From the NCBI GenBank assembly GCA_944391695.1, contig CALXUO010000038.1, positions 1 through 53,972 on the forward strand: DNA of 53,972 nucleotides, written 5' to 3'. The notes under the pieces were generated by a model. The model was not told where the DNA came from and searched no databases. It saw nothing but the letters and a program-made list of their open reading frames with translations. The DNA comes from an uncultured Alphaproteobacteria bacterium. GTDB lineage: Bacteria > Pseudomonadota > Alphaproteobacteria > RF32 > CAG-239. Shown here piece after piece: positions 26,210 to 35,279 of this stretch. How positions within the stretch are numbered: position 1 is the stretch's first letter; every line of letters starts with the position of its first letter. Made by a program: the position numbers and the translations under genes.

Positions 26210-26971
26210 ATGTCAAAATTCAACCATATTTTAATTACCGGCGCCACCTCTGGCATTGGCGAGGCTTTGGCCCTTTATTATGCCTCACAAAAAGTCAAAC
26301 GTTTGTCTCTTTGCGGCCGCAACCAAGAAAGACTGGAAAAAATTGCCACCCGCTGCCTTGAATTCGGCTGCCAAGTTTCTGCCCAACAACTTGATGTTGC
26401 CGATGCCGCCGCCACCAAGCAGTGGATTGAAGAATGCAATGCCCAAATGCCGTTGAATTTGGTTTTTGCCAACGCCGGAGTTGCCACTTTAGAAGAGACC
26501 TCTAACAATGTCCGCAACACTTTTGAGATTAATGTTATGGGGGTTGTAAATACTGTTTTGCCAACCATTGATTTATTCAAACAAGCACCCTCCGAACATC
26601 TCAAACAAATTGTTATTACCTCATCCGTCGCCGGCTATCACGGCATGCCGACCTGTCCGTCATATTCGGCCTCCAAAGCCTGCGTCAAAGCTTGGGGCGA
26701 AAGCTTGCGCCTATTGCTTAAAAAATTTGGCATCGGTGTTTCTGTTGTTTGCCCCGGATTCGTTCGCTCGCGGATTACCGACAAAAACACTTGCCCCATG
26801 CCGTTTTTTATGGAGGCAGATCAAGCAGCTCGCATAATTGCCGAAAGAGTTGAAAAAAATGTCGGACTGATTGCCTTCCCTTGGCCGATGAGATTCATGG
26901 TTTGGCTGGGCTCAATTTTACCCAATTGCATCAGCGATTTTATCTATGAACGACTTCCTTTCAAAGTCTGA
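26210..26971 (+). CDS. Short-chain dehydrogenase/reductase, substrate unknown
   Basis: 253 residues. Rossmann loop TGATSGIGE (about 10-18), NAG in FANAGVA, catalytic ITSSVAGYHG...SYSASK (Ser and Tyr-x3-Lys, about 140-160) and PGFVRSRIT. The C-terminus is hydrophobic (FPWPMRFMVWLGSILPNCI), a feature of the family of cytosolic or membrane-attached SDRs that includes YqjQ-like proteins. It is not the fabG of this window. AAGGAG precedes the start. Its 3' end overlaps the convergent ampG-like gene by 28 bases. Confidence 0.88.
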   Translation: MSKFNHILITGATSGIGEALALYYASQKVKRLSLCGRNQERLEKIATRCLEFGCQVSAQQLDVADAAATKQWIEECNAQMPLNLVFANAGVATLEETSNNVRNTFEINVMGVVNTVLPTIDLFKQAPSEHLKQIVITSSVAGYHGMPTCPSYSASKACVKAWGESLRLLLKKFGIGVSVVCPGFVRSRITDKNTCPMPFFMEADQAARIIAERVEKNVGLIAFPWPMRFMVWLGSILPNCISDFIYERLPFKV

Positions 26972-28230
26972 TGTTTTTTTAAGGCTCCGGTTTGTATCAA
27001 ATACCCCAAAATCAACAATCCCGGCAACGCCATCAAGGTTGAAAAAAAAAAAAACATCTGCCACGAAACCACTGTTGCAACCATTCCCGATGTTGCGGCA
27101 AACAAATCTCTGGCTGCGCCCATAAATGATGACAACAAAGCATATTGGGTTGCGGTGTATTTTTTATTGCACAACGACGACAAATAAGCCACAAAAGCCG
27201 CTGTTCCCATACCGCCGGAAATATTCTCAATAAATATATTAATCATCAACACTTGAGTATTATCTCCCGCATAGGCCTGCCCGACATACACCAGATTCGA
27301 AACTCCTTGCAACACTCCACAAACCACCAACGCTTTAATCAAGCCGATTCTGGCCACCAACGCACCGCCGACGATTGTTCCCAAAATAGTAGCAATTACT
27401 CCGTAGATTTTAATAATCGAAGCAATCTCTATTTTTGAGAATCCCATATCGTCAAAAAAGGGATAAGCCATCGGCGCCACATACGCATCACTCATCCGAT
27501 AAAAAAAGATAAACAGCAAAATAACTGCCCATTTGTCGCGTTTCATAAAATCGGTAAACGGTTTTACCACCGCATTAACCACATTAGCGCGCAAAGTTTT
27601 AGGTTTTGACGGTTTATTATTCTCCGGTTCTTTTGATACCAACACCGTAATCAAACCGACAACCACCCCCAAAGCCATAATCTGATAAACTATTGACCAA
27701 TCCCAAAATTCGGCCAAGAACAACGCCCCTGCGCCGGAAAAAATCGTACCGATTCTATACCCCAAAACAAACACCGCCACGCCCGCTGCCTGTTCCTTTT
27801 CTCTAAACCTTTCAATACGATATGCATCCAACACAATATCCTGCGAAGCCGAAAACAACGCCACCAAAAACACCCAAAAAGCAAACAACCATGGCGATAT
27901 TTTAGGATTTGTAACCGACATCAATATCAACGCCGCCATCAGCAATATCTGCAACAACACCGCCCAGCTGCGTCTGCGTCCAAGTCTACCCAGTATCGGC
28001 AATCTTACCTGATCAATAATCGGCGAAAACAACCACTTAAAACTATATGGTGCCTTAACAACCGAAAACAGCCCGATTGCCGCCAACGACACCCCCGCGT
28101 CTTTTAGCCACAACGACAAAGTAGACGATACCAAAAGAAACGGCAACCCGGAAACAAAGCCCAACAACAGCATTACGGACATTCTTTTGTCGGCATATAT
28201 CTTTAACGATTTCAACCAGTTTCCAAGCAC
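26944..28230 (-). CDS. ampG: AmpG-like muropeptide permease (MFS)
   Basis: Inner-membrane importer that brings GlcNAc-anhydro-muropeptides into the cytosol for peptidoglycan recycling. About 12 membrane segments. Family pattern at the N-terminus: YADKRMSVMLLLGFVSGLPFLLVSSTLSLWLKDAGVS (in pieces) and KAPYSFKWLFSPIIDQVRLP. I suggest GTG 28230, nine bases after AAGGAG, which starts LGNWLKSLKIYADKR as in relatives (428 residues); an ATG 12 codons upstream also fits the frame. The nearby MurC/Mpl-like gene fits a recycling role. Whether it carries muropeptides specifically is inferred from family membership. Confidence 0.8.
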   Translation of the reverse strand: MLGNWLKSLKIYADKRMSVMLLLGFVSGLPFLLVSSTLSLWLKDAGVSLAAIGLFSVVKAPYSFKWLFSPIIDQVRLPILGRLGRRRSWAVLLQILLMAALILMSVTNPKISPWLFAFWVFLVALFSASQDIVLDAYRIERFREKEQAAGVAVFVLGYRIGTIFSGAGALFLAEFWDWSIVYQIMALGVVVGLITVLVSKEPENNKPSKPKTLRANVVNAVVKPFTDFMKRDKWAVILLFIFFYRMSDAYVAPMAYPFFDDMGFSKIEIASIIKIYGVIATILGTIVGGALVARIGLIKALVVCGVLQGVSNLVYVGQAYAGDNTQVLMINIFIENISGGMGTAAFVAYLSSLCNKKYTATQYALLSSFMGAARDLFAATSGMVATVVSWQMFFFFSTLMALPGLLILGYLIQTGALKKHQTLKGSRS

Positions 28231-28282
28231 TTTATTTTTCTCCTTTGACATCAATCTAACAAACAAAGTCTAATATTTAATT

Positions 28283-28318
28283 AAAGGCTCCGAGACTTTA
28301 ATCTGTCTCGGAGCCTTT
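28283..28318 (-). terminator. Terminator downstream of hppA
   Basis: Fourteen-base-pair perfect stem (28283-28296 with 28305-28318), loop TTTAATCT. In the minus direction it is followed by AATTAAATATT, so the T-tract is weak, but the stem is very stable. It separates hppA from the ampG-like gene. Confidence 0.75.
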
Positions 28319-28341
28319 TGGGTCACTTTAAAGCAGTTAGC

Positions 28342-30771
28342 TTAGTCTTTGTTAGCCGGTTCGATTCGCATAGCGTAGAACGAGCGCCATACAAAAATCA
28401 AACCCAAAACAAAGAAGGCGATTCCCAACCCCATAGATACGCACTTCGGAGCCGCCACGGCCATCTCAACGGCCAATAAACCAAACAAAGTCGTAAATTT
28501 GATAATCGGGTTCAAGGCCACCGATGATGTATCCTTATAAGGATCACCCACGGTATCGCCAACCACCGAAGCATCATGCAACGGTGTGCCTTTTTCGTTT
28601 AAGTCAACCTCGACCACTTTTTTGGCATTATCCCAAGCGCCGCCGGCATTAGCCATATACAGAGCTTGGAACAAACCAAACACCGCAATCGAGATCAGGT
28701 AGCTGGCAAACAAATTTGCATCAAAACAAGCAAATGCAATCGTAAAAGAGAATATAACGATAAAGATGTTAAACATTCCCTTTTGGGCATATAGCGTGCA
28801 AATCTGAACCACTTTCTTAGAATCTTCAATCGAAGCTGCTTTGGCGGTGTTAAGCTTAATGTGCTTTTTAATATAGTTTACCGCACGATAAGCACCCGTT
28901 GAAACCGCCTGCATCGAAGCCCCCGAGAACCAGAAGATAACCGCACCCCCCAAGATGATGCCGAACAATACTTCCGGATCCAAGAGATTGAGCTGAAGAT
29001 TGAGCAACAAAATGATTGAAAAGATCATGGTCGTAGCCCCAATAACTGCCGTACCGATTAATACCGGTTTTGCAGTAGCCTTAAAGGTGTTTCCGGCCGA
29101 ATCATTTTCTTCCAAGAAATGCTTACCGCCTTCAAAGTCGGGCTTAAAGCCATAATCTTTTTCAATTTCTTTGGCAATACCTTTGATATTTTCAATCTGC
29201 GACAATTCAAACACCGATTGAGCATTATCGGTAACCGGCCCATAAGAATCAACCGCAATGGTAACAGGCCCCATACCGAGCATACCAAAAGCCACCAAAC
29301 CAAACGCAAACACGGTCGGATATACCATAAAACCGTCCAACCCGCTGCGTGCGGTAAAGAAAGCAATAGCCATCAAACCAACCATAACCAAGCCCTGCCA
29401 AAAGGCCGAGAAATTACCGGCAACAATACCGGAGATTATGTTGAGCGATGCACCAGCCTCACGTGAAGCATTAACCACTTCTTCAACATGTTTTGATTTT
29501 GAAGACGTAAATATTTTGGTAAATTCCGGTATTAACGCGGCGGCCAAAGTACCGCACGAAATAATAACCGAAAGCTTCCACCACAAATCAGGATCCATAC
29601 TGCCAATCATAACATAAGAAACCCCAAAAGTTACCAAGATAGAAATGATTGAAGTCATCCAAATCAAACTTGTTAACGGAGTTTCAAAGTTAAATGCTTT
29701 GGCGTTGCCAAACATTGCCTTAGACATCAGACCGTTCAACCAATAAGAAACGACCGATGTCAAAATCATCAGCAAGCGCATAGCAAAAATCCAAACAATC
29801 AATCTTGCCTGAATGTCGATTCCGTTTTGCATCATAACCAAATCGCCGTTTGCGGCATACATCATACCGGCACCCAACACGATAAAGCTGATTAAAGCCA
29901 CACCGGTAACCCCGTATGTCTCAAAACCATCAGCGGTAGGCCCGACCGAGTCACCGGCATTATCACCGGTACAATCGGCAATCACACCCGGGTTTCTGGC
30001 ATCATCTTCGTCAATTTTGAAAATAATCTTCATCAAATCGGCCCCGATATCGGCGATTTTGGTGAAGATACCGCCGCAAATACGCAAAGCCGAAGCACCC
30101 AAGGATTCGCCGATGGCAAAACCGATAAAGCAAGCACCTGCGTTTTCCTTATCGACGAACAATAAGATGGCAATCATCATCACCAGCTCAACGCAAATCA
30201 GCAATACACCGATAGACATACCTGAGCGCAACGGCAAATTCATCACCGGAAAGGGCTTACCTTTCAATGACAAAAACGCTGTCCTAGAATTAGCATAAGT
30301 GTTAATTCTCATACCAAACCACGCCACGGTATAAGAGCCCAAAATACCCAGGATAGACCAAGCCAACACGGTCAAAACTTTAGGCAGCGGAGTAGCATTA
30401 AGGTAGTAGAAATAATAGAAAATGCATGCTGCAATAAACACTTCCAAAATCACCAACAATTTAGCCTGTTGTTTCATATAGGTTTTGCAGGTTTCATAAA
30501 TTGTATTGGAAACATTAAGCATTGCCTTATGAGCGGGCAACCCTTTAATTCCAAAAAATTCGCACAATCCGAACAACAATCCGAACAAGCAAATTCCAAG
30601 TCCGTAAAGCAAGATTTGCGAACCGGTCAAAGACCATCCGAAGATATTATATTGAACCTCCAAAGATGGAATTTTCAAATCAATTTCCGAAGCAAAAGCG
30701 GCACTTGTCGTAGCCAAAAACACAGCAAACAACCAAGCCGCCAATTTACTTCCTTTTTTTAGGTTTATCAT
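28342..30771 (-). CDS. hppA: Membrane-bound ion-translocating pyrophosphatase
   Basis: Hydrolyses pyrophosphate and pumps H+ (or Na+) outward, conserving energy from biosynthetic PPi. The start at 30771 follows GAGGA and a signal-like first segment, giving 809 residues with about 15-16 membrane spans. Catalytic segments DARNPGVIADCTGDNAGDSVG, GPVTDNAQSV, GGAWDNAKK and DTVGDPYKDTSS are intact. The determinant site reads GNTFKAT, with a lysine as in the K+-independent class. Between DNAQSV and GNT there is an insertion compared with shorter homologues. Ion specificity cannot be read here. Confidence 0.95.
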   Translation of the reverse strand: MINLKKGSKLAAWLFAVFLATTSAAFASEIDLKIPSLEVQYNIFGWSLTGSQILLYGLGICLFGLLFGLCEFFGIKGLPAHKAMLNVSNTIYETCKTYMKQQAKLLVILEVFIAACIFYYFYYLNATPLPKVLTVLAWSILGILGSYTVAWFGMRINTYANSRTAFLSLKGKPFPVMNLPLRSGMSIGVLLICVELVMMIAILLFVDKENAGACFIGFAIGESLGASALRICGGIFTKIADIGADLMKIIFKIDEDDARNPGVIADCTGDNAGDSVGPTADGFETYGVTGVALISFIVLGAGMMYAANGDLVMMQNGIDIQARLIVWIFAMRLLMILTSVVSYWLNGLMSKAMFGNAKAFNFETPLTSLIWMTSIISILVTFGVSYVMIGSMDPDLWWKLSVIISCGTLAAALIPEFTKIFTSSKSKHVEEVVNASREAGASLNIISGIVAGNFSAFWQGLVMVGLMAIAFFTARSGLDGFMVYPTVFAFGLVAFGMLGMGPVTIAVDSYGPVTDNAQSVFELSQIENIKGIAKEIEKDYGFKPDFEGGKHFLEENDSAGNTFKATAKPVLIGTAVIGATTMIFSIILLLNLQLNLLDPEVLFGIILGGAVIFWFSGASMQAVSTGAYRAVNYIKKHIKLNTAKAASIEDSKKVVQICTLYAQKGMFNIFIVIFSFTIAFACFDANLFASYLISIAVFGLFQALYMANAGGAWDNAKKVVEVDLNEKGTPLHDASVVGDTVGDPYKDTSSVALNPIIKFTTLFGLLAVEMAVAAPKCVSMGLGIAFFVLGLIFVWRSFYAMRIEPANKD

Positions 30772-30855
30772 ATCTGATTCCTCAAAAATTAAGATTAATC
30801 CAAAATAACTTAACAAGACACCCTTTTGATAAAAAAACAAGGATATCGATTCGTC

Positions 30856-30874
30856 ATGTTATGAGACATAACAT
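30856..30874. promoter_or_regulatory. Perfect inverted repeat upstream of hppA
   Basis: ATGTTATG-AGA-CATAACAT, an 8-bp perfect palindrome with a three-base spacer, about 85 bases before the hppA start and about 57 after the end of the HExxH-protein gene. There is no T-run, so an operator for a dimeric regulator is more likely than a terminator. Confidence 0.4.
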
Positions 30875-30930
30875 AATGCCAAGATTCTAAACAATCGGTT
30901 AAACAAAAGCAATTAAGAGAAGATTCTTTT

Positions 30931-31491
30931 CTACAACATCGTTATAACAGCCAGCAACAAAACGCCATACATCACCACGCCCAAAAAATACATCCCCGCA
31001 ACTCTAAAATCGGCTCTTGACGGCATGGCATTTTCAATAATAATGGTTTGCAACAAAACATATAGCGTATAATTAACAAAAGTCGGCTGAATCAGCGGCA
31101 AGCCGTAACGATTAATATAAAAGCCGATTGGCAACAACAATAGCGGAGCCAAAGCAGCAGGTACTGCATTATAAAAAGTAATATTAGTAAAACCGACACT
31201 TCCCATCACATAATTGCCGTCTTCGTTTCTTCTGGGTATCAAACTAAAATTGCATGGTCTGGCATTTAAGAACAAGCCCACGATAAAATGCATCAATTCG
31301 TGCAAAACAGTTCCCGGAATATTAATCAACGCACTCATAAAAAGCGAACGATATGTAGTGTTTTTCAAATGAATAAGGATAATAACCAATAAAATCAGAT
31401 AGAACCGATTATTAAAAAACGTCTGTAAAAATTCATAAGAATTAATCTGCTGCTGCCACAACATCAATTTATAATAAATCTGCTCCCACAT
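30931..31491 (-). CDS. Membrane HExxH metalloprotease-like protein (M50-like), 1
   Basis: 186 residues from ATG 31491 (AAGGG upstream). Four or five membrane segments. The motif GTVLHELMHFIVGLFL (HELMH near residue 64) lies inside a hydrophobic helix, as in intramembrane site-2-type proteases, and a later ADFRVAGMYFLG segment could supply an acidic ligand. The start overlaps the TetR stop by one base, so tetR and this gene form a coupled pair. Family is inferred from the HExxH position; the substrate is unknown. A related protein with HEMTH is encoded at 34470-35147. Confidence 0.7.
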   Translation of the reverse strand: MWEQIYYKLMLWQQQINSYEFLQTFFNNRFYLILLVIILIHLKNTTYRSLFMSALINIPGTVLHELMHFIVGLFLNARPCNFSLIPRRNEDGNYVMGSVGFTNITFYNAVPAALAPLLLLPIGFYINRYGLPLIQPTFVNYTLYVLLQTIIIENAMPSRADFRVAGMYFLGVVMYGVLLLAVITML

Positions 31492-32120
31492 CAACTTACC
31501 CTTTTCAAACTAGCCAATCCCGCGACATATGTGTTCATCAACAGTTTACACAAACTACCGCGGTTTATACCTGATTTAGCGTTAAGCTTATTTCCGAGCA
31601 AATATCCGCTCAACGCAAACAAACTCATCTCCAACACCTTAATTGCCAAACGTTTTTCTTTTGCGGTCATATTACCGATTAAAGGTAAAAGCTGAAACCC
31701 TATTAAGATATCGATTTTCTTAATAATTCTGGCCTCGGCAATTGAACTTTTTTTGGCATCGGCACATAAATGCCTTGAATAAAGCAAATTCCACAAATTA
31801 GGATTAGCCTCAATATAAGCACTCAAAATATCGGCATAGCGATTAAGATTATTAAACGGATTTTTAGCCAAAACCAAACTTTTCATTTGCCCATACAATT
31901 CCTGCAACGTCAAAACATTAAGTTCGGCGACAAAATTATCCATGGTAGCAAAAACATTATAAATCACGCCGACCGACGAATTAGAGGCAAAAGCCAATTT
32001 TCTGGCACTCAAAGCCTCGATTCCTTTTTCTGCCACCAGTTTACGACCGCATTTTAACAAAAGATTCTTAGTCTCTTCCCTGACAAAAGCTTTCAAACGC
32101 ATATCTTTTAGGGTTGTCAT
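31491..32120 (-). CDS. TetR-family transcriptional regulator
   Basis: 209 residues. The N-terminal helix-turn-helix (about 17-63) reads LLLKCGRKLVAEKGIEALSARKLA then NSSVGVIYNVFATMDNFVAEL, a standard TetR DNA-binding domain. The C-terminal ligand domain is unlike others that I can name. It is co-transcribed with the M50-like gene downstream and divergent, 105 bases away, from a secreted-protein gene; the shared intergenic region is a likely target. Confidence 0.8.
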   Translation of the reverse strand: MTTLKDMRLKAFVREETKNLLLKCGRKLVAEKGIEALSARKLAFASNSSVGVIYNVFATMDNFVAELNVLTLQELYGQMKSLVLAKNPFNNLNRYADILSAYIEANPNLWNLLYSRHLCADAKKSSIAEARIIKKIDILIGFQLLPLIGNMTAKEKRLAIKVLEMSLFALSGYLLGNKLNAKSGINRGSLCKLLMNTYVAGLASLKRVS

Positions 32121-32225
32121 CTTTAATCCGCACTTTAATAAAAAATTTGCAATTATATATTTATACTAAATCATACCTTAAGCGTGGTTTCAATTTAATT
32201 TTGCGATAATTCAAGGACAAAATTC

Positions 32226-33086
32226 ATGAAAAAACTTTTTTTGCCTATATTAACGACTTCTTTTTTATTTTCTTTCACCTCTTTTGCGCAAGACAATGCC
32301 TTGCCGGACAATTTTTTGTTTGACGATTCCGACATAATAGTTACGGCCCAAGATGAACCGTCAGCTCCCGATTTAAAAACCGACGAGAATATCTCCGATG
32401 CCGTCAATTCTGCCAAAAATATTCTTAATCAAAAGCCGGTAAAATTACGCCAACAAATTTTTCCCAAACTAAAAGATCGCCAATTTTCCACAAAATTCGA
32501 TCACTCCTCAACCAGCACTCAAGACGCTCCCTTTGGTCTGCGTTGGACCGCCGACATGTCGGATACCCGCAATCAAGGAGTTGAATTAACTGTTGCCGAC
32601 ATGGAAGACTACGTAAATTGTTTTTTAGCCAACAAATTACCCAAGCCCATCACTTTTTTTGATCGTGTTTACGTTTGCTTTGGTCAAGAAGACAAGCTTT
32701 ACCGCATTTTGGCCTACAGCAAATTAATTGATGACGACGCCAGAGCGTCAAAAGTTATGCACGAGTACGAAACTTATTCTGATTTGCTAAAGCAAAAATA
32801 TGGCAATTTTGAACAAGACTTCACCCCCGCCACCATCAGCAAAACGATAAAGAATGCACAAGGAAAAGACGAAACCATAACCGAAAACGCGCCTATCGGC
32901 AATCCCGATTTTTTATCTCAGCTTGAATCCGGAGATGCCGTATTATTTTCCACCTACAACAACGATGATGTAGCGGCAGCCTTGAGCATAGGTGTTGACG
33001 GCGATAAAAAAAGTTATATAGTTATAGATTATAAAAATTTACAAATACTAAAAAGGCAAGAAGCAGATACGCTTGACGCCTTATAA
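32226..33086 (+). CDS. Secreted protein of unknown function
   Basis: 286 residues. Signal peptide MKKLFLPILTTSFLFSFTSFAQ with cleavage near FA-Q (about residue 21). The mature part starts with an acidic, disordered-looking region (about 25-75). A folded region (about 100-200) contains APFGLRWTADMSDTRNQG and ITFFDRVYVCFGQEDKLYRILAYSKLIDDD, and ends with beta-rich sequence. I do not recognise the family. AAGGA precedes the start. It lies 25 bases before the Mur-ligase-like gene, so they are likely one transcript. Confidence 0.7.
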   Translation: MKKLFLPILTTSFLFSFTSFAQDNALPDNFLFDDSDIIVTAQDEPSAPDLKTDENISDAVNSAKNILNQKPVKLRQQIFPKLKDRQFSTKFDHSSTSTQDAPFGLRWTADMSDTRNQGVELTVADMEDYVNCFLANKLPKPITFFDRVYVCFGQEDKLYRILAYSKLIDDDARASKVMHEYETYSDLLKQKYGNFEQDFTPATISKTIKNAQGKDETITENAPIGNPDFLSQLESGDAVLFSTYNNDDVAAALSIGVDGDKKSYIVIDYKNLQILKRQEADTLDAL

Positions 33087-33111
33087 TATTGATTAAAGGA
33101 CTGTAAATAAG

Positions 33112-34473
33112 ATGAAAAAGATTGCTTTTAGCGGCGCTGCCGGCAACGGCATTAGCCCTCTTGAACAAATTATGTCTTTAAGAGGATACCAAGTATCAGG
33201 CTCTGATCAAAGTTTTGATTTAGGAAAAGACCTTGATCGCAAACAAGCTCTCGAAGATGTTGGTATCAAAATATTTCCGCAAGACGGCTCCATGATAACC
33301 AACGATTTAGAGTGGCTATGTGTTTCTGCCGCCCTCAATCAAAGCAATCCTGACATCAAAAAAGCTCTATTGCAAAACATTCCCGTTAAGACACGCTCTG
33401 ATTTATTGCAAGAAGTATTTTCCGAATACAAAACAGGCATTGCCGTTGGCGGAACCGCCGGCAAAACCACCACTACGGCCATGATTGGCTACGTTTTGGA
33501 TACTTTGGGTAAAAAACCCACTATGATTAACGGGGGAGCTCTATGCAATTACAGCAACCGCAAAGGCATCTCCAATTATATCTACAATGACGGAGATATC
33601 TGTGTTATTGAAGCAGACGAAAGCGATGGCTCGATTCGCAAGTATCATCCGTTTGTTGGTATCATTAACAACATTTCGCATGATCACACTTCCATGGAAA
33701 AGTTGTTTGAGTATTTTAGAGACTTTGCCTCTCATTCAAGCAATTTAATAGTTAATCTTGATTGTCCCAATGCATCTCAAATAGATCACGCCAATCGCTT
33801 AACTTTTTCCACTCTCAACCCTAAGGCTGAATTTTTTGCCTCAAGCATCAAGGCAATCAATGACGGCATAGAGTATACTTTCCGCAATCAAAAATTTACT
33901 TTACAGTTGCTTGGAACTTTTAATGTTTCAAATGCGCTGGCCACCATTGCCGCTTGTTCTCTTGTTGGCATTAATCCGCTTGATACAGCTCAAGTTCTGC
34001 AAGGTTTCAAGGGCATAAAAGTCCGTTTAGAAAAAATAGGCTCAGCCAAAGGCATTACCGTTTACAATGACTTTGCCCATAATCCAAGCAAGATTGAAGC
34101 TTCTCTTTCGGCGCTTAAGAGTTACCCCGGACGTATTATTGCCATGTATCAACCGCACACTCCTTTTTCGGCGGTAAACACCGGAGATGAGGTTGCTGCA
34201 GCGGTAGCAAAAGTTCTGGCCCCTGAAGATATTATGATTATGCAAGAAATTTATGAATTGACACCGCAAGATATAGGCATTTCATCAGCCAATATAATTA
34301 ATCGGATAAAGCAAAACGGCCACAATCAAGCTTTGTTTTTACCACACAAAGAAGACACCAAACGGTTTGTACTAAACAATGTACGCTCCGGGGACCGGAT
34401 TGTAATTATGGGAGCACACGACAATTCTTTGGCTGATTTCAGCCGCGAAATTTTAACCGCCATTGCAGGTTAG
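33112..34473 (+). CDS. Mur ligase family protein, MurC/Mpl-like
   Basis: 453 residues with the three-domain Mur architecture. The N-terminal domain reads IAFSGAAGNGISPLEQIMSLRGYQVSGSD (split). The ATP loop is GTAGKTTTT (about 118-126), where MurC and Mpl normally have GTHGKT. EADESDGSIRKYHP and NISHDHTS follow, then YNDFAHNPSKIEASL and YQPHTPFS in the C-terminal domain. Mpl recycles tripeptide onto UDP-MurNAc and MurC adds L-alanine; which reaction is done here is not clear. A nearby AmpG-like permease favours recycling. The His-to-Ala change beside the P-loop makes it a divergent member, not the essential MurC. Confidence 0.75.
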   Translation: MKKIAFSGAAGNGISPLEQIMSLRGYQVSGSDQSFDLGKDLDRKQALEDVGIKIFPQDGSMITNDLEWLCVSAALNQSNPDIKKALLQNIPVKTRSDLLQEVFSEYKTGIAVGGTAGKTTTTAMIGYVLDTLGKKPTMINGGALCNYSNRKGISNYIYNDGDICVIEADESDGSIRKYHPFVGIINNISHDHTSMEKLFEYFRDFASHSSNLIVNLDCPNASQIDHANRLTFSTLNPKAEFFASSIKAINDGIEYTFRNQKFTLQLLGTFNVSNALATIAACSLVGINPLDTAQVLQGFKGIKVRLEKIGSAKGITVYNDFAHNPSKIEASLSALKSYPGRIIAMYQPHTPFSAVNTGDEVAAAVAKVLAPEDIMIMQEIYELTPQDIGISSANIINRIKQNGHNQALFLPHKEDTKRFVLNNVRSGDRIVIMGAHDNSLADFSREILTAIAG

Positions 34474-35147
34474 AAACCCAAAAAATTCAAAATATAATTA
34501 AAATTACGTCCGTTCAAATGATTAATAAGGTGCTGGTAGGTAATAACTCCCTGCCAGCCTTTTGAATTAAATGCCAACATCGATCCAATCATCCACAAAT
34601 TAGCCGGCAGCAAAAACACAGCACAAAAATAATACCCTACTTTTGGCAAATCGGTCTGTTTCTCATGAATTTGCGAACCGACGGTATCCACATGATAACC
34701 TATAACAAAACCCATCAAACAGTTTAATATAAGATTCATCGGAGCAAACATGGTATAAATACTGATACCAATCATTGTCAAAAGCCCAAACAACGGAAAG
34801 AAATAAGGAGCAATAATAATCAACCAGTTGCCCTCTCCTTCAAAAGACATATTTCCGCCGCTATCATCCGGATTTATGGTCAAACCTTTAACTTTATGTA
34901 AGGTAATCAGGGCAAAAAAAGCATGCGTCATTTCATGAGCCAACACTTCCATACTTGTCTTAGCGGATGAATCCATAAAAGAACGCGCAATAAAGAACAG
35001 AAAAAAACCGCCAAACAAAGCCCAATATCTAAGATCGGCAAACCTAAAAAAATCCAAAGATTGTATATATGCCGGTAACGAAAAAAACAACCATAGAGCC
35101 ACCGGCCACTTAAACAGATTAACAACTTTATCAATAACCGCCTGCAT
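34470..35147 (-). CDS. Membrane HExxH metalloprotease-like protein (M50-like), 2
   Basis: 225 residues from ATG 35147, which follows AAGGAAGGGTGGA; a longer frame starting at ATG 35201 lacks a clear ribosome site. About five membrane segments. SMEVLAHEMTHAFFALITLHKV carries the HEMTH motif (about residue 71) next to a hydrophobic helix. DDSGGNMSFEGEGN follows, then GYHVDTVGSQIHEKQTD, which could offer an additional ligand. It converges with the Mur-ligase-like gene, overlapping its stop by four bases. Similar in layout to the 186-residue protein at 30931 but not a close duplicate. Confidence 0.7.
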   Translation of the reverse strand: MQAVIDKVVNLFKWPVALWLFFSLPAYIQSLDFFRFADLRYWALFGGFFLFFIARSFMDSSAKTSMEVLAHEMTHAFFALITLHKVKGLTINPDDSGGNMSFEGEGNWLIIIAPYFFPLFGLLTMIGISIYTMFAPMNLILNCLMGFVIGYHVDTVGSQIHEKQTDLPKVGYYFCAVFLLPANLWMIGSMLAFNSKGWQGVITYQHLINHLNGRNFNYILNFLGF

Positions 35148-35279
35148 TCCACCCTTCCTTTGTTTTGTAATTTTAACCAAAATCTCTCTTTTTTCATCCA
35201 TATTCTGCAATCTATTAACATTTCTTCAATATTTAGCTGTTAAGATTGCCCCATAATATATCATCTATGAGGCATTATC

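Noticed and set aside
28350..28385. tRNA T-loop-like GGTTCGATTC
   Set aside because: It is inside the hppA coding sequence and no acceptor or anticodon arms surround it.
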